Assembly (NCBI RefSeq): GCF_039539005.1
Contig: NZ_BAABCP010000001.1
Span: forward strand, 1,984,001 to 2,048,000
Direction of reading: 5' to 3'
Source of the DNA: Microbacterium soli
GTDB lineage: Bacteria > Actinomycetota > Actinomycetes > Actinomycetales > Microbacteriaceae
Length of the DNA: 64,000 bases
A model generated the notes under the pieces. The model had not been told where the DNA came from. It saw only the letters and a program-made list of their open reading frames with translations, and did no database searches. Shown here piece by piece: positions 25,163 through 34,154 of the stretch. Within the stretch, counting starts at the first letter, position 1. Every line of letters begins with the position of its first letter. The position numbers and the translations under genes were made by a program.

Positions 25163-26635
25163 ATGAGCACACTCGCACCCGCCGAGCAGGACCTCCTCGC
25201 CCGCGTCCCGCACGGCCTCTTCATCGGCGGACAGTGGACGGATGCCGAGGAGGGGCGCACCTTCGACGTGCGCGACCCCTCCACCGACCAGGTGATCGCG
25301 TCCATCGCCGACGCGACGCCGGCCGACGGCATCCTGGCGCTGGATGCGGCCGTCGCCGCGCAGGATGCGTGGGCCGCCACCGCCCCACGCACCCGCAGCG
25401 ACATTCTGCGCCGGGCATGGGAGCTCGTGCAGGAGCACAAGGAGGATCTCGCGCTGCTGATGACGCTCGAGATGGGCAAGCCGCTCGCGGAGTCGCGCGG
25501 CGAGGTCGTCTACGGCGGCGAGTTCCTGCGCTGGTTCAGCGAGGAGGCCGTGCGCATCAGCGGTCGCTACGGCTCCAACCCGGAGGGCACCGGCCGCATG
25601 ATCGTGTCGCAGCGCCCGGTCGGCCCGTCGTTCTTCATCACGCCGTGGAACTTCCCGTTCGCGATGGCCACACGCAAGATCGCTCCCGCGCTGGCGGCCG
25701 GCTGCACCGTCGTCGTCAAGCCCGCGGCGCTCACGCCGCTGACCACGATCTTCTTCGCGAAGCTGCTGGAGGAGGCCGGGCTGCCCGCCGGTGTCGTCAA
25801 CATCGTGCAGACCTCGCGGTCCGGTGCGCTGTCGGCGCCGATCATCGCCGACCCCCGGCTGCGGAAGCTCTCGTTCACGGGCTCGACGCCGGTGGGCCAG
25901 AAGCTCATCGCGCAGGCGGCCCAGGGCGTGCTGCGGGTGTCGATGGAGCTGGGCGGCAACGCGCCGTTCGTCGTGTTCGAGGACGCGGACCTGGACAAGG
26001 CCGTGGACGGCGCGATCGCGGCGAAGTTCCGCAACATCGGCCAGGCCTGCACGGCCGCCAACCGCTTCATCGTGCACGAGTCCGTCGCGGAGGAGTTCGC
26101 GCGCCGGGTGGCCGAGCGCGTGCGGGCGATGAAGATCGGTCGCGGCACCGAGGACGGCGTCGTGATCGGCCCGCTGATCGACGCGGATGCCGTCGCCAAG
26201 GCGACGGAGCTGGTGGGGGATGCCGTGCAGCGCGGCGCCCGCGTGCTGGTCGGCGGCGGCGCGATCGAGGGGGAGGGCACGTTCTACGAGCCGACCGTCC
26301 TCGCCGACGTGGTCGCGGGCAGCGACATCCTGCGCGAGGAGATCTTCGGGCCGGTGCTCGCGATCGCGCGGTTCTCGGACGAGGCCGAAGCCGTGCGCCT
26401 GGCCAACGACACCGAGTACGGGCTGGTCGGCTACGTGTTCACCGAGGACCTCGCCCGCGGTCACCGGATGATCGATGCGCTCGAGACCGGCATGATGGGC
26501 CTGAACGTGGGAGTGATCTCCAACGCCGCAGCCCCCTTCGGCGGTGTCAAGCAGTCGGGCATCGGCCGCGAGGGCGGTGCCGAGGGCATCCACGAGTACC
26601 TGTCCACCAAGTACACCCTCCTCCCCAACAGCTGA
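25163..26635 (+). CDS. gabD: Aldehyde dehydrogenase, probable NAD(P)-dependent succinate-semialdehyde dehydrogenase
   Basis: 490 aa of the ALDH superfamily. Catalytic cysteine in GQACTAANR, general-base glutamate in MELGGNAPF, cofactor-binding TPWNFPFAMATRKIAPALAAG and GSTPVGQKL. The text is closest to GabD/DavD (FGGVKQSGIGREGGAEGIHEYL at the C-terminus). It oxidises succinate semialdehyde to succinate, the last step from GABA. ATG 25163 gives the family start (MSTLAPAEQDLL). Its role and that of the next ALDH could be exchanged. Confidence 0.88.
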   Translation: MSTLAPAEQDLLARVPHGLFIGGQWTDAEEGRTFDVRDPSTDQVIASIADATPADGILALDAAVAAQDAWAATAPRTRSDILRRAWELVQEHKEDLALLMTLEMGKPLAESRGEVVYGGEFLRWFSEEAVRISGRYGSNPEGTGRMIVSQRPVGPSFFITPWNFPFAMATRKIAPALAAGCTVVVKPAALTPLTTIFFAKLLEEAGLPAGVVNIVQTSRSGALSAPIIADPRLRKLSFTGSTPVGQKLIAQAAQGVLRVSMELGGNAPFVVFEDADLDKAVDGAIAAKFRNIGQACTAANRFIVHESVAEEFARRVAERVRAMKIGRGTEDGVVIGPLIDADAVAKATELVGDAVQRGARVLVGGGAIEGEGTFYEPTVLADVVAGSDILREEIFGPVLAIARFSDEAEAVRLANDTEYGLVGYVFTEDLARGHRMIDALETGMMGLNVGVISNAAAPFGGVKQSGIGREGGAEGIHEYLSTKYTLLPNS

Positions 26636-26655
26636 CCCCGACGAGAGGAACCGAC

Positions 26656-28017
26656 ATGACCGACTACGCCGTCGTCAATCCGGCCACGGGTGAGACCGTC
26701 GCCACGTACGACACTTTCACGGACGCGCAGATCGACGACGCCGTCGGGCGTGCGGCATCCGCCGCCACGACCTGGGCGGCGGTCCCGCCCGCCGAGCGCG
26801 CGACCGTCATCCGTCACATCGCCGAGCTGCACCGCGAGCGCAAGGACGAGCTCGGCGCGATCATCGTGCGCGAGATGGGCAAGCCCATCGCCGCCGCGGT
26901 CGGCGAGGTGGAGTTCGCCGCGGACATCATCGAGTTCTACGCCGACAACATCGAGAAGATCACCGCCGACCGTCCGCTCGACATCCTCGGCGACGGGACG
27001 GCGGTGGTGCGCCGTGCCCCACTGGGGGCGCTGCTGGGCATCATGCCGTGGAACTTCCCGGCGTATCAGGTGGCGCGCTTCGCGGCCCCCAACCTCGCGA
27101 TCGGCAACACCATCATCCTCAAGCACGCCCCGCAGTGCCCGGAGTCGGCGGCCGCCCTCGAGGCGATCTACGGGGACGCGGGTCTGCCCGACGGCGGCTA
27201 CGTGAACGTGTACGCCACCAACGAGCAGGCGGCGGACATCATCGCCGACCCGCGCGTGCACGGCGTCTCGGTGACGGGCTCCGAGCGCGCCGGCGCCGCC
27301 GTGGCCGAGGTGGCCGGACGCAACCTCAAGAAGGTCGCGCTGGAGCTGGGCGGGTCCGACCCGTTCATCGTGCTGTCCACGTCCGACCTGGACGCGGTCG
27401 TGCAGAACGCCGTCGACGCGCGACTGGACAACAACGGCCAGTCCTGCAACGGCGCCAAGCGCTTCATCGTCGTGGACGGCTTGTACGAGGAGTTCACGGA
27501 GAAGTTCGTGGCCGCGCTCGCCGCCGTCTCGGCGGAGGACCCCACGCAGGAGGACACCGTGCTCGGGCCGCTGTCGTCGGAGGCGGCGGCCGAGCGGCTG
27601 CAGGAGCAGATCGACACCGCGGTGGCGCAGGGCGCGACGCTGCTGACCGGCGGCACGAGAGAGGGCACGTTCTTCGCACCGACCGTGCTGGCCGATGTGA
27701 CGCCGGAGATGGACGTGTACCGCGAGGAGTTGTTCGGGCCCGCGGCGGTCGTGTACCGCGTCGCCGACGAGGACGCCGCCGTGGCGCTCGCCAACGACAC
27801 CTCCTTCGGGCTGGGATCGTACGTCTTCACGACCGACGCCGAGCAGGCCGAGCGCGTGGCCGATCGCATCGAGGCGGGGATGGTGTACGTCAATCTTGTG
27901 CTCGCCGACAGCCCCGAGCTGCCCTTCGGCGGCGTCAAGCGCAGCGGCACCTCCCGCGAGTTGGGCCTGCTGGCCGCCGACGAGTTCGTCAACAGGAAGC
28001 TCATCCGCAAGGCCTGA
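26656..28017 (+). CDS. Second aldehyde dehydrogenase, probable 4-aminobutanal or succinate-semialdehyde dehydrogenase
   Basis: 453 aa, the compact length of mycobacterial GabD1-type enzymes. Catalytic cysteine in NNGQSCNGAKRF, glutamate in LELGGSDPF, MPWNFPAYQVARFAAPNLAIGN at the cofactor site, ending FGGVKRSGTSRELG. Because the operon already encodes a GabD, the missing step between putrescine oxidase and GabT (4-aminobutanal to GABA) is the likely job. Sequence alone, however, groups it with NADP-dependent succinate-semialdehyde dehydrogenases. It lies 20 bases after gabD with a GAGAGGA ribosome site. Confidence 0.85.
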   Translation: MTDYAVVNPATGETVATYDTFTDAQIDDAVGRAASAATTWAAVPPAERATVIRHIAELHRERKDELGAIIVREMGKPIAAAVGEVEFAADIIEFYADNIEKITADRPLDILGDGTAVVRRAPLGALLGIMPWNFPAYQVARFAAPNLAIGNTIILKHAPQCPESAAALEAIYGDAGLPDGGYVNVYATNEQAADIIADPRVHGVSVTGSERAGAAVAEVAGRNLKKVALELGGSDPFIVLSTSDLDAVVQNAVDARLDNNGQSCNGAKRFIVVDGLYEEFTEKFVAALAAVSAEDPTQEDTVLGPLSSEAAAERLQEQIDTAVAQGATLLTGGTREGTFFAPTVLADVTPEMDVYREELFGPAAVVYRVADEDAAVALANDTSFGLGSYVFTTDAEQAERVADRIEAGMVYVNLVLADSPELPFGGVKRSGTSRELGLLAADEFVNRKLIRKA

Positions 28018-28061
28018 CGGCTGCCGCGGCCGTGCGGTCGGCGGACCGCCCGCTGCTCTGC

Positions 28062-28141
28062 CGAGCCACCACCCTGTTCGCGAGCCACCATCGAGATCAC
28101 CGCGATCCGCATGGTGGCTCGCGGGTCGGATGGTGGTTCGG
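28062..28141. repeat. REP-like 80-bp repeat, copy 1
   Basis: Contains the perfect inverted repeat GCGAGCCACCAT (28080-28091)/ATGGTGGCTCGC (28111-28122) nested within outer arms CGAGCCACCACC and GGTGGTTCGG. It is 73/80 identical to copy 2 at 29957-30036, same orientation. It lies after the polyamine operon and before poxB. Confidence 0.85.
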
Positions 28142-28206
28142 TGACCGTGCGGGGCGGACGGGGGAGAGAGAGGATGGATCTGGCCCGCGGGGGCCTCGGC
28201 GCGGCA

Positions 28207-28212
28207 TAGGCT
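28207..28212 (+). promoter_or_regulatory. poxB -10 box, leaderless
   Basis: TAGGCT ends 6 bases before the poxB ATG at 28219, with no ribosome-binding site between, predicting a leaderless transcript. Confidence 0.55.
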
Positions 28213-28218
28213 CGGACC

Positions 28219-29943
28219 ATGACCACCGTCGCAGAGAATATGGTCCGCACACTCCGCGCCAATGGCATCGACCGGGTCTACGGCATCCCGGGCGATTCGC
28301 TCAACGGATTCACGGACGCCCTCCGCAAGGACGGCACGATCCGCTGGGTGCACGTGCGCCATGAGGAGTCCGCGGCGTTCGCGGCCGCCGCCGACGCCGC
28401 CCTCACCGGTGATCTCGCCGTGGTCGCCGGCTCCTGCGGGCCCGGAAACCTGCACCTGATCAACGGGCTGTACGACGCCAACCGCTCCCGCGTCCCCGTG
28501 CTCGCGATCGCCGCCCACATCCCGACGGTCGAGATCGGCACGGGTTACTTCCAGGAGACCCATCCGCAGGAGCTCTTCCGCGAGTGCAGCGTGTACGTCG
28601 AGTACGTCGCCGACCCGTCCCAGATGCCGCGCCTGATGGAGGTCGCCATGCGCGCGGCCGTCGAGCAGCGCGGCGTGGCGGTGCTGGTCATCCCCGGCGA
28701 CGTCGCCCTCGCCGACATCGCCGACGACCGCGCGGTCGAGATCCCGCGCGCGAACCCCGTCGTCACCCCGAGCCCGGCGGAGCTGGATCGGGCGGCGCAG
28801 CTGCTCAACGACTGCCGGCGGGTGACGATCCTCGCCGGCGCCGGAGTCGAGGGCGCGCACGACGAGGTCATCGCACTGGCGGACCGCCTGGCGGCGCCCA
28901 TCGTCCACGCGCTGCGCGGCAAGGAGCACATCGAGTACGACAATCCCTTCGACGTCGGGATGACCGGTCTGCTGGGATTCGCCTCGGGCTATCGCGCGAT
29001 GGAGGATGCCGAGACCCTCCTGATCCTGGGGTCCGATTTCCCGTACGCGCAGTTCTATCCTGAGGGCGCGACGACCATCCAGGTGGACATCCGCGGCGAG
29101 CAGCTGGGCAGACGGCATCCGCTCGACCTGGGCCTGGTGGGCGATGTCCAGGCGACGGTCCAGGCGCTGATGCCGCGCCTGACGGCGAAGACCGACCGCG
29201 CACACCTCGATGACGCTCTCGCACACTACCGCAGGACTCGCGCGAAGCTCGACGACCTGGCGGTGCCCGCCCGGGGCAGCGCGCCGATCCACCCGCAGTA
29301 CCTCGCCCGCCTCCTCGATGAGGCGGCCGCATCGGACGCGATCCTCACCGCGGATGTGGGCTCTCCGACGGTGTGGGCCGCACGCTACTTCACCATGACG
29401 CCGAAGCGCCGTCTGATCGGATCGTTCACTCACGGCTCGATGGCCAACGCCCTCCTGCACGCGATCGGCGCGCAGACCGCGCGCCCCGGTCAGCAGGTGA
29501 TCGCGCTCGCCGGGGACGGCGGACTGGCGATGATGCTGGGCGAGCTCATCACCCTCACTCAGAACCGGCTGCCGGTGAAGACCATCGTGGTCAACAACTC
29601 CTCGCTCAACTTCGTCGAGCTGGAGATGAAGGCCGCCGGCTTCGTCACCTACGGCACCGACCTGGACAACCCCGACTTCGCGGCCGTCGCGCAGGCGCTG
29701 GGAATCTTCGCCAGGCGCGTCGAGCGCTCCGAGGACCTGCCCGCCGCCGTCGCCGAGGTGCTCGCTCACGACGGGCCGGCACTGCTGGACGTCGTGACCG
29801 AGCGGCAGGAGCTGTCGATGCCGCCGTCGATCACCGCCGAACAGGTGAAGGGCTTCGCGCTCTACGCGATCCGTACCGTGATGTCCGGGCGCGGCGATGA
29901 GCTGCTCGACCTCGCGAAGGCCAATTGGCGCCAGCTGTTCTGA
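28219..29943 (+). CDS. poxB: Pyruvate dehydrogenase (quinone)/pyruvate oxidase
   Basis: Thiamine-diphosphate- and FAD-dependent peripheral membrane enzyme (574 aa) that turns pyruvate into acetate and CO2 and passes electrons to menaquinone. N-terminal TPP domain (RVYGIPGDSLNGFTDAL, EESAAFAAAADAAL with the activating glutamate), the FAD-binding middle (RGKEHIEYDNPFDVGMTGLLGFASG) and the C-terminal TPP domain (LAGDGGLAMMLGELITLTQN then VNNSSLNFVELE). Length matches E. coli and Corynebacterium PoxB/Pqo. It is a single gene between two REP copies and supplies acetate that the Pta-AckA and glyoxylate enzymes encoded here could reuse. Confidence 0.94.
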   Translation: MTTVAENMVRTLRANGIDRVYGIPGDSLNGFTDALRKDGTIRWVHVRHEESAAFAAAADAALTGDLAVVAGSCGPGNLHLINGLYDANRSRVPVLAIAAHIPTVEIGTGYFQETHPQELFRECSVYVEYVADPSQMPRLMEVAMRAAVEQRGVAVLVIPGDVALADIADDRAVEIPRANPVVTPSPAELDRAAQLLNDCRRVTILAGAGVEGAHDEVIALADRLAAPIVHALRGKEHIEYDNPFDVGMTGLLGFASGYRAMEDAETLLILGSDFPYAQFYPEGATTIQVDIRGEQLGRRHPLDLGLVGDVQATVQALMPRLTAKTDRAHLDDALAHYRRTRAKLDDLAVPARGSAPIHPQYLARLLDEAAASDAILTADVGSPTVWAARYFTMTPKRRLIGSFTHGSMANALLHAIGAQTARPGQQVIALAGDGGLAMMLGELITLTQNRLPVKTIVVNNSSLNFVELEMKAAGFVTYGTDLDNPDFAAVAQALGIFARRVERSEDLPAAVAEVLAHDGPALLDVVTERQELSMPPSITAEQVKGFALYAIRTVMSGRGDELLDLAKANWRQLF

Positions 29944-29956
29944 GACGGACCGTCCC

Positions 29957-30036
29957 CGAGCCACCACCCTGTTCGCGAGCCACCATCGAGATCACTGCGA
30001 TCCGTATGGTGGCTCGCTGGTTGCGTGGTGGCTCGG
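29957..30036. repeat. REP-like 80-bp repeat, copy 2
   Basis: Begins 13 bases after the poxB stop. Inverted arms GCGAGCCACCAT at 29975-29986 and ATGGTGGCTCGC at 30006-30017. Two of its seven differences from copy 1 fall in the loop and most of the rest in the 3' spacer; the inner stem is invariant. Confidence 0.85.
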
Positions 30037-30150
30037 CGGCGGGGTCGGCGGACGGTTCGGTGACTCGGCGGCTCGCGGCGGAACGGGGACGACAGGCCGT
30101 GCGACTCACGCGGGATGTCGGCCCGGTTCGGCCGAGGGGATCGGATGCCG

Positions 30151-30156
30151 TACACT
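30151..30156 (+). promoter_or_regulatory. -10 box upstream of tRNA-Trp
   Basis: TACACT, with TTCGGC at 30127-30132 as a possible -35 (18-base spacer). About 79 bases separate it from the tRNA, so the primary transcript would have a 5' leader removed by RNase P; read-through into secE-nusG is possible. Confidence 0.45.
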
Positions 30157-30234
30157 TGGAGGGCAGTTGTCTGCATCCTTCACCGTGCCCTCCCGGCATG
30201 CGGAGGGCGCGGACCCAGGGGCCATTCGGTCTCT

Positions 30235-30307
<73 letters not shown>

Positions 30308-30348
30308 CGCGTCAGCGCACACGCTGACTCACGAAAGGTACAGGCAGG

Positions 30349-30618
30349 ATGGATCAGGACGACGTTCGCGGCGACAGCGTCGCAGCAGGCCCGTATTCCC
30401 TGCGTGACAAGCAGCTGGGCTTCTTCGGGCGGATAGCGCTGTTCTTCCGCCAGGTGATCAGCGAGCTGCGCAAGGTCGTCACCCCGACTCGCAAGGAGCT
30501 CATCAAGTTCACCGTCGTGGTGCTCGTGTTCGTCCTGATCGTGATGGGTCTGGTCTACGGCTTCGACTCGCTGTTCGGCTACGTGACTCATCTCGTGTTC
30601 GGGGTCCCCGGCAGTTGA
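30349..30618 (+). CDS. secE: Preprotein translocase subunit SecE
   Basis: Single-span clamp subunit of the SecYEG channel (89 aa). The short SecE core is plain: amphipathic FFRQVISELRKVVTPTRKEL followed by one hydrophobic helix (about residues 53-75). The family hallmarks E-LRKV-WP/TP are present. An AAAGG ribosome site (AGGTACAGGCAGG) precedes the ATG. It is followed by nusG, the usual order. Confidence 0.96.
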   Translation: MDQDDVRGDSVAAGPYSLRDKQLGFFGRIALFFRQVISELRKVVTPTRKELIKFTVVVLVFVLIVMGLVYGFDSLFGYVTHLVFGVPGS

Positions 30619-30680
30619 CGCACCCTTCGACGGGCGTGGGAACCACCTGCCGGACCGTCGAGTGAACGGAAAGAAGCAAC

Positions 30681-31733
30681 GTGTCTGAACGATATTCCGA
30701 CGATGCCGACTGGGCCACCGCCGCTGAGCAGTCCAGCGAGGAGGACGAGTCCCAGGAGGGTAACATCCTCGCCGAGCAGCAGGAGGCGTCCTCGTCGGCG
30801 GAGACGGTCGCCCTGCACGTCGAGGGTGGGACCGGCTCCGATGAGGAGTACGACGATGACACGGACGACATCGAAATCGAAGACCCGGAGGCGGACGCGA
30901 TCGTGAACGACGCTCTCAACCTGGACCAAGCGGCTGAGTCTGAAGCGGCCGCCGAGGTCCTCAATGACGCTGTGGCGGAGGAAATCGCTGAAGAGGAGGC
31001 ATCCGCGGCCGAGGCGGTGACGCCGTACGACGGGCCCGAGCCCGACGCTCAGCAGGCCGACGAGACCGAGGGCTCCGACGAGACGGATGCCGAGGATGCG
31101 CCGGTCGAGGAGGACCCGTATGAGGCCTTCAAGATGGACCTGCGGATGCTGCCGGGCAAGTGGTATGTCATCCACTCCTACGCGGGCTTCGAGCGCAAGG
31201 TGAAGGCCAACCTCGAGCAGCGCAAGTCGACCCTCGAGGTCGAGGACGACATCTACCAGATCGAGGTCCCCATGGAGGACGTCGTCGAGATCAAGAACGG
31301 CCAGCGCAAGATGGTCACCCGCGTGCGCATCCCCGGCTACGTGCTGGTGCGCATGGAGCTCAACGAGGACACCTGGTCGGTCGTGCGCCACACCCCGGGT
31401 GTGACCGGCTTCGTGGGCAACGCCCACAACCCGACCCCGCTGCGCTTCGACGAGGCGTTCAACATGCTCAAGCCGCTGGTCGAGGTCAAGGACGTCCCCA
31501 CGGCGAAGTCCATCGCCGCGAAGGGCGGTGTCGCCGTGGCTCGTCCCATGGCCGCGGAGGTCGACTTCGAGGTCGGCGAGACCATCACGATCAAGGAGGG
31601 CTCGTTCGCGGGCCTTCCCGGCACGATCAGCGAGATCAACGCCGCCGCGGGCAAGCTCACCGTACTCGTGTCGCTGTTCGAGCGCGAGACTCCGGTGGAG
31701 CTCGCCTTCGAGCAGGTCACCAAGATGCTGTGA
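30681..31733 (+). CDS. nusG: Transcription termination/antitermination protein NusG with acidic N-terminal extension
   Basis: 350 aa. The NGN domain begins near residue 159 ([20 protein letters not shown]) and the KOW domain is at about 295-345 ([22 protein letters not shown]). Residues 1-150 are an acidic tail rich in Glu, Asp and Ala, about twice the length of the whole missing part in compact NusG (E. coli is 181 aa); actinobacteria often have one. NusG binds RNA polymerase, links it to ribosomes and Rho, and affects pausing. GTG 30681 follows GGAAAG. Cotranscription with secE is likely. Confidence 0.95.
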   Translation: MSERYSDDADWATAAEQSSEEDESQEGNILAEQQEASSSAETVALHVEGGTGSDEEYDDDTDDIEIEDPEADAIVNDALNLDQAAESEAAAEVLNDAVAEEIAEEEASAAEAVTPYDGPEPDAQQADETEGSDETDAEDAPVEEDPYEAFKMDLRMLPGKWYVIHSYAGFERKVKANLEQRKSTLEVEDDIYQIEVPMEDVVEIKNGQRKMVTRVRIPGYVLVRMELNEDTWSVVRHTPGVTGFVGNAHNPTPLRFDEAFNMLKPLVEVKDVPTAKSIAAKGGVAVARPMAAEVDFEVGETITIKEGSFAGLPGTISEINAAAGKLTVLVSLFERETPVELAFEQVTKML

Positions 31734-31984
31734 CGCGCGCGGGCCGCTGAGCCCGTCGACGCGCGGAGGCCGTCTGGCCGCACGAGCTGTGCGACGAGCT
31801 GCGCCGGATCGGGGAGTGGATCGCGGCGACGCATCCGGATGCATGACCATCCGAGCCGCGCCGATCGGGTAGACTCCTATGGTTTGTGCGTCGCTTCGGT
31901 GCGCACGAACGGCACCGCGGTCCGGAGATGCCGGATCTGCGGGAGAGGGATGCCCACGGCATCCGCTCGATGAAAGGAAAGAGA
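31734..31984 (+). promoter_or_regulatory. rplK upstream region with TAGACT -10 box and leader
   Basis: 251 bases after nusG. A half copy of the TTCGACGGGCTCAG repeat lies at 31746-31758. TAGACT at 31870-31875 is a plausible -10 element, giving a roughly 100-base leader before rplK with GC-rich hairpin potential (GTGCGTCGCTTCGGTGCGCAC near 31886-31906). That leader may serve L1/L11 feedback, which is inference. Confidence 0.45.
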
Positions 31985-32416
31985 ATGGCACCCAAGAAGA
32001 AGGTGACCGGCCTGATCAAGCTTCAGATCAACGCCGGTGCGGCCAACCCGGCGCCGCCGATCGGACCCGCCCTGGGTCAGCACGGCGTCAACATCATGGA
32101 GTTCTGCAAGGCGTACAACGCCGCGACGGAGTCGCAGCGCGGCAACGTCATCCCCGTGGAGATCACCGTCTACGAGGACCGCAGCTTCACCTTCATCCTG
32201 AAGACCCCGCCGGCGGCTGAACTGATCAAGAAGGCGGCAGGCGTGGCCAAGGGCTCGGCCACCCCGCACACCGTCAAGGTGGCGAAGATCACGGCGGAGC
32301 AGGTCCGTCAGATCGCCGAGCAGAAGCAGGCCGACCTGAATGCGAACGACATCGACGCCGCGTCGAAGATCGTCGCCGGAACCGCCCGCTCGATGGGCAT
32401 CACGGTCGAGGGCTGA
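31985..32416 (+). CDS. rplK: 50S ribosomal protein L11
   Basis: 143 aa, standard length. Start [18 protein letters not shown], the [22 protein letters not shown] segment and the C-terminal rRNA-binding end ([22 protein letters not shown]). L11 forms the GTPase-associated centre with 23S rRNA and is needed for RelA-type activation. ATG 31985 follows AAAGGAAAGAG. Eleven bases separate it from rplA. Confidence 0.98.
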   Translation: MAPKKKVTGLIKLQINAGAANPAPPIGPALGQHGVNIMEFCKAYNAATESQRGNVIPVEITVYEDRSFTFILKTPPAAELIKKAAGVAKGSATPHTVKVAKITAEQVRQIAEQKQADLNANDIDAASKIVAGTARSMGITVEG

Positions 32417-32427
32417 GGGAGATAACG

Positions 32428-33117
32428 ATGGCTACCAAGTCCAAGGCATACCGCAACGCAGTCGCGAAGATCGAGGCCGACCGCTTCTACACTCCGACCG
32501 AGGCCGTCGCGCTCGCGAAGGAGACCGGCTCGGCGAAGTTCGACTCGACCGTCGAGGTCGCCCTCAAGCTCGCCGTCGACCCGCGCAAGGCCGACCAGAT
32601 GGTGCGCGGCACCGTCATGCTCCCGCACGGCACCGGTAAGACCGCCCGCGTCATCGTGTTCGCGAACGGTCCGGCCGCCGAGGCCGCCATCGCCGCGGGC
32701 GCCGACGAGGTCGGCAGCACCGAGCTCATCGAGAAGGTCGCCGGTGGGTGGACCGACTTCGACGCCGCCGTCGCGACCCCTGAGCTCATGGGCCAGGTCG
32801 GACGTCTCGGCAAGGTGCTCGGCCCGCGCGGTCTGATGCCCAACCCGAAGACCGGCACCGTGACCCCCAACCCGGCCAAGGCCGTCGAGGAGATCAAGGG
32901 CGGCAAGATCGAGTTCCGCGTCGACAAGCACGCCAACGTGCACTTCATCGTGGGCAAGGCCTCCTTCACCGCCGAGCAGCTGAACGAGAACATCTCGGTC
33001 GCCCTCGACGAGATCGTGCGTCTGAAGCCCGCGAGCGCGAAGGGCCGCTACATCCAGAAGGGCGCCGTGTCGACCACGTTCGGCCCCGGCATCCCGCTGG
33101 ACGTCAACGCCATCTGA
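32428..33117 (+). CDS. rplA: 50S ribosomal protein L1
   Basis: 229 aa, with the L1 two-domain text: [33 protein letters not shown] and the C-terminal [23 protein letters not shown]1 builds the ribosome stalk and in many bacteria represses its own L11-L1 mRNA. A strong hairpin follows 11 bases after the stop. Confidence 0.98.
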   Translation: MATKSKAYRNAVAKIEADRFYTPTEAVALAKETGSAKFDSTVEVALKLAVDPRKADQMVRGTVMLPHGTGKTARVIVFANGPAAEAAIAAGADEVGSTELIEKVAGGWTDFDAAVATPELMGQVGRLGKVLGPRGLMPNPKTGTVTPNPAKAVEEIKGGKIEFRVDKHANVHFIVGKASFTAEQLNENISVALDEIVRLKPASAKGRYIQKGAVSTTFGPGIPLDVNAI

Positions 33118-33128
33118 GTCGAGTCGCA

Positions 33129-33159
33129 GAGAGGCCCTCGCCGCAGGCGGGGGCCTCTC
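33129..33159 (+). terminator. Hairpin terminator after rplA
   Basis: GAGAGGCCC (33129-33137) pairs with GGGCCTCTC (33151-33159), with an inner CGCC/GGCG stem. It closes the rplK-rplA unit; there is no long T-run, as is common in GC-rich genomes. Confidence 0.75.
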
Positions 33160-33323
33160 CGCGTTCGGCGGAGAGCCACCGCAGTCGTCCGGGCGTCACC
33201 CGGCGTCATGAGACGCCGGGTGATGGACCACGGTGCGTACTGTGGCTGGATACCACCCCCATCATCGCGCCCATCGCTCGCAGCCCGAGCCCGCGCATCG
33301 TCACCCCAGGAGGGCAACCACCC

Positions 33324-34142
33324 ATGTCCCGTCGCCTCGTCTCCGTCGCCGCCGTCGTCATCGCGACCGTCACGGCATTGACCGGCTGCTCCACGACCGC
33401 AGCGCCCGCCGGCCCCGCGTCGGTCGGCGCCTCCGGCGGCGACTACGGGCTCGTCAGGGCCGGTGTGCTGACGGTCGCCACAGAGGGGACCTATCGGCCG
33501 TTCAGCTTCCACGCGGACGGCGGGGCGGGCGAACTCACCGGCTTCGACGTGGAGATCATCACGGCGGTGGCCGAGAAGCTCGACCTGAAGGTCGATTTCC
33601 AGGAGACGCAGTGGGATGCCATCTTCGCAGGGTTGGACGCCGGGCGGTTCGACGTCATCGCCAACCAGGTCACGATCAACGACGAGCGCGAGGCCAAGTA
33701 TCTCTTCAGCGAGCCGTACACCGTCTCGCCGGGCGTCATCGTCGTCGCCGATGACGACGATTCGATCAGCTCCTTCTCCGACCTCGCGGGCAGAACCGCA
33801 GCGCAGTCGCTCACGAGCAACTGGAACGATCTGGCGATCGAATCCGGGGCGAAGGTCGAGGCCGTCGACGGGTGGGCGCAGGCCGTCGCGCTGCTGCGCC
33901 AGGGGCGCGTGGATGCGACCATCAACGACAAGCTCACCTTCCTCGACTATGAGACCACCGACGGGCCGACCGGCCTGAAGATCGCCGCGGAGACCGAGGA
34001 TGCCGGTGAGCAGGCGTTCGCGTTCCTGAAGGATCGCACCGCGCTGGCCACGGCGGTCGACGGTGCACTGGACGAGCTGCGCGCGGACGGCACCCTCGCG
34101 AAGATCAGCGAGCGGTACTTCGGCGCGGACGTCACGGAATGA
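33324..34142 (+). CDS. Amino-acid ABC transporter substrate-binding lipoprotein
   Basis: 272 aa, SBP family 3. Lipoprotein signal with lipobox ALTGC (Cys near 23). Mature text is typical of polar amino-acid binding proteins: VATEGTYRPFSFH, LTGFDVEIITAVAEKL, WDAIFAGLDAGRFDVIANQVTI, RTAAQSLTSNWNDLA. The sequence resembles L-cystine binders (FliY/TcyJ type), but the ligand cannot be fixed. ATG follows AGGAGGG. It forms an importer with the next two genes. Confidence 0.92.
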   Translation: MSRRLVSVAAVVIATVTALTGCSTTAAPAGPASVGASGGDYGLVRAGVLTVATEGTYRPFSFHADGGAGELTGFDVEIITAVAEKLDLKVDFQETQWDAIFAGLDAGRFDVIANQVTINDEREAKYLFSEPYTVSPGVIVVADDDDSISSFSDLAGRTAAQSLTSNWNDLAIESGAKVEAVDGWAQAVALLRQGRVDATINDKLTFLDYETTDGPTGLKIAAETEDAGEQAFAFLKDRTALATAVDGALDELRADGTLAKISERYFGADVTE

Positions 34143-34154
34143 GGTGAGCCGTCG

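Noticed and set aside
23531..26593. 1020-codon open frame antisense to the amine oxidase and gabD genes
   Set aside because: Repetitive R/G/D/H-rich translation with no domain; it mirrors clear enzyme genes on the other strand.
28079..28100. Conserved short peptide shared by frames over the two REP copies (ATTLFASHHRDH)
   Set aside because: It arises from translating the repeated DNA itself; no start with a ribosome site and no wider gene.
26461..29967. 1168-codon minus-strand open frame across the second ALDH and poxB
   Set aside because: Low-complexity antisense translation; it even crosses both REP copies. Real genes are on the plus strand.
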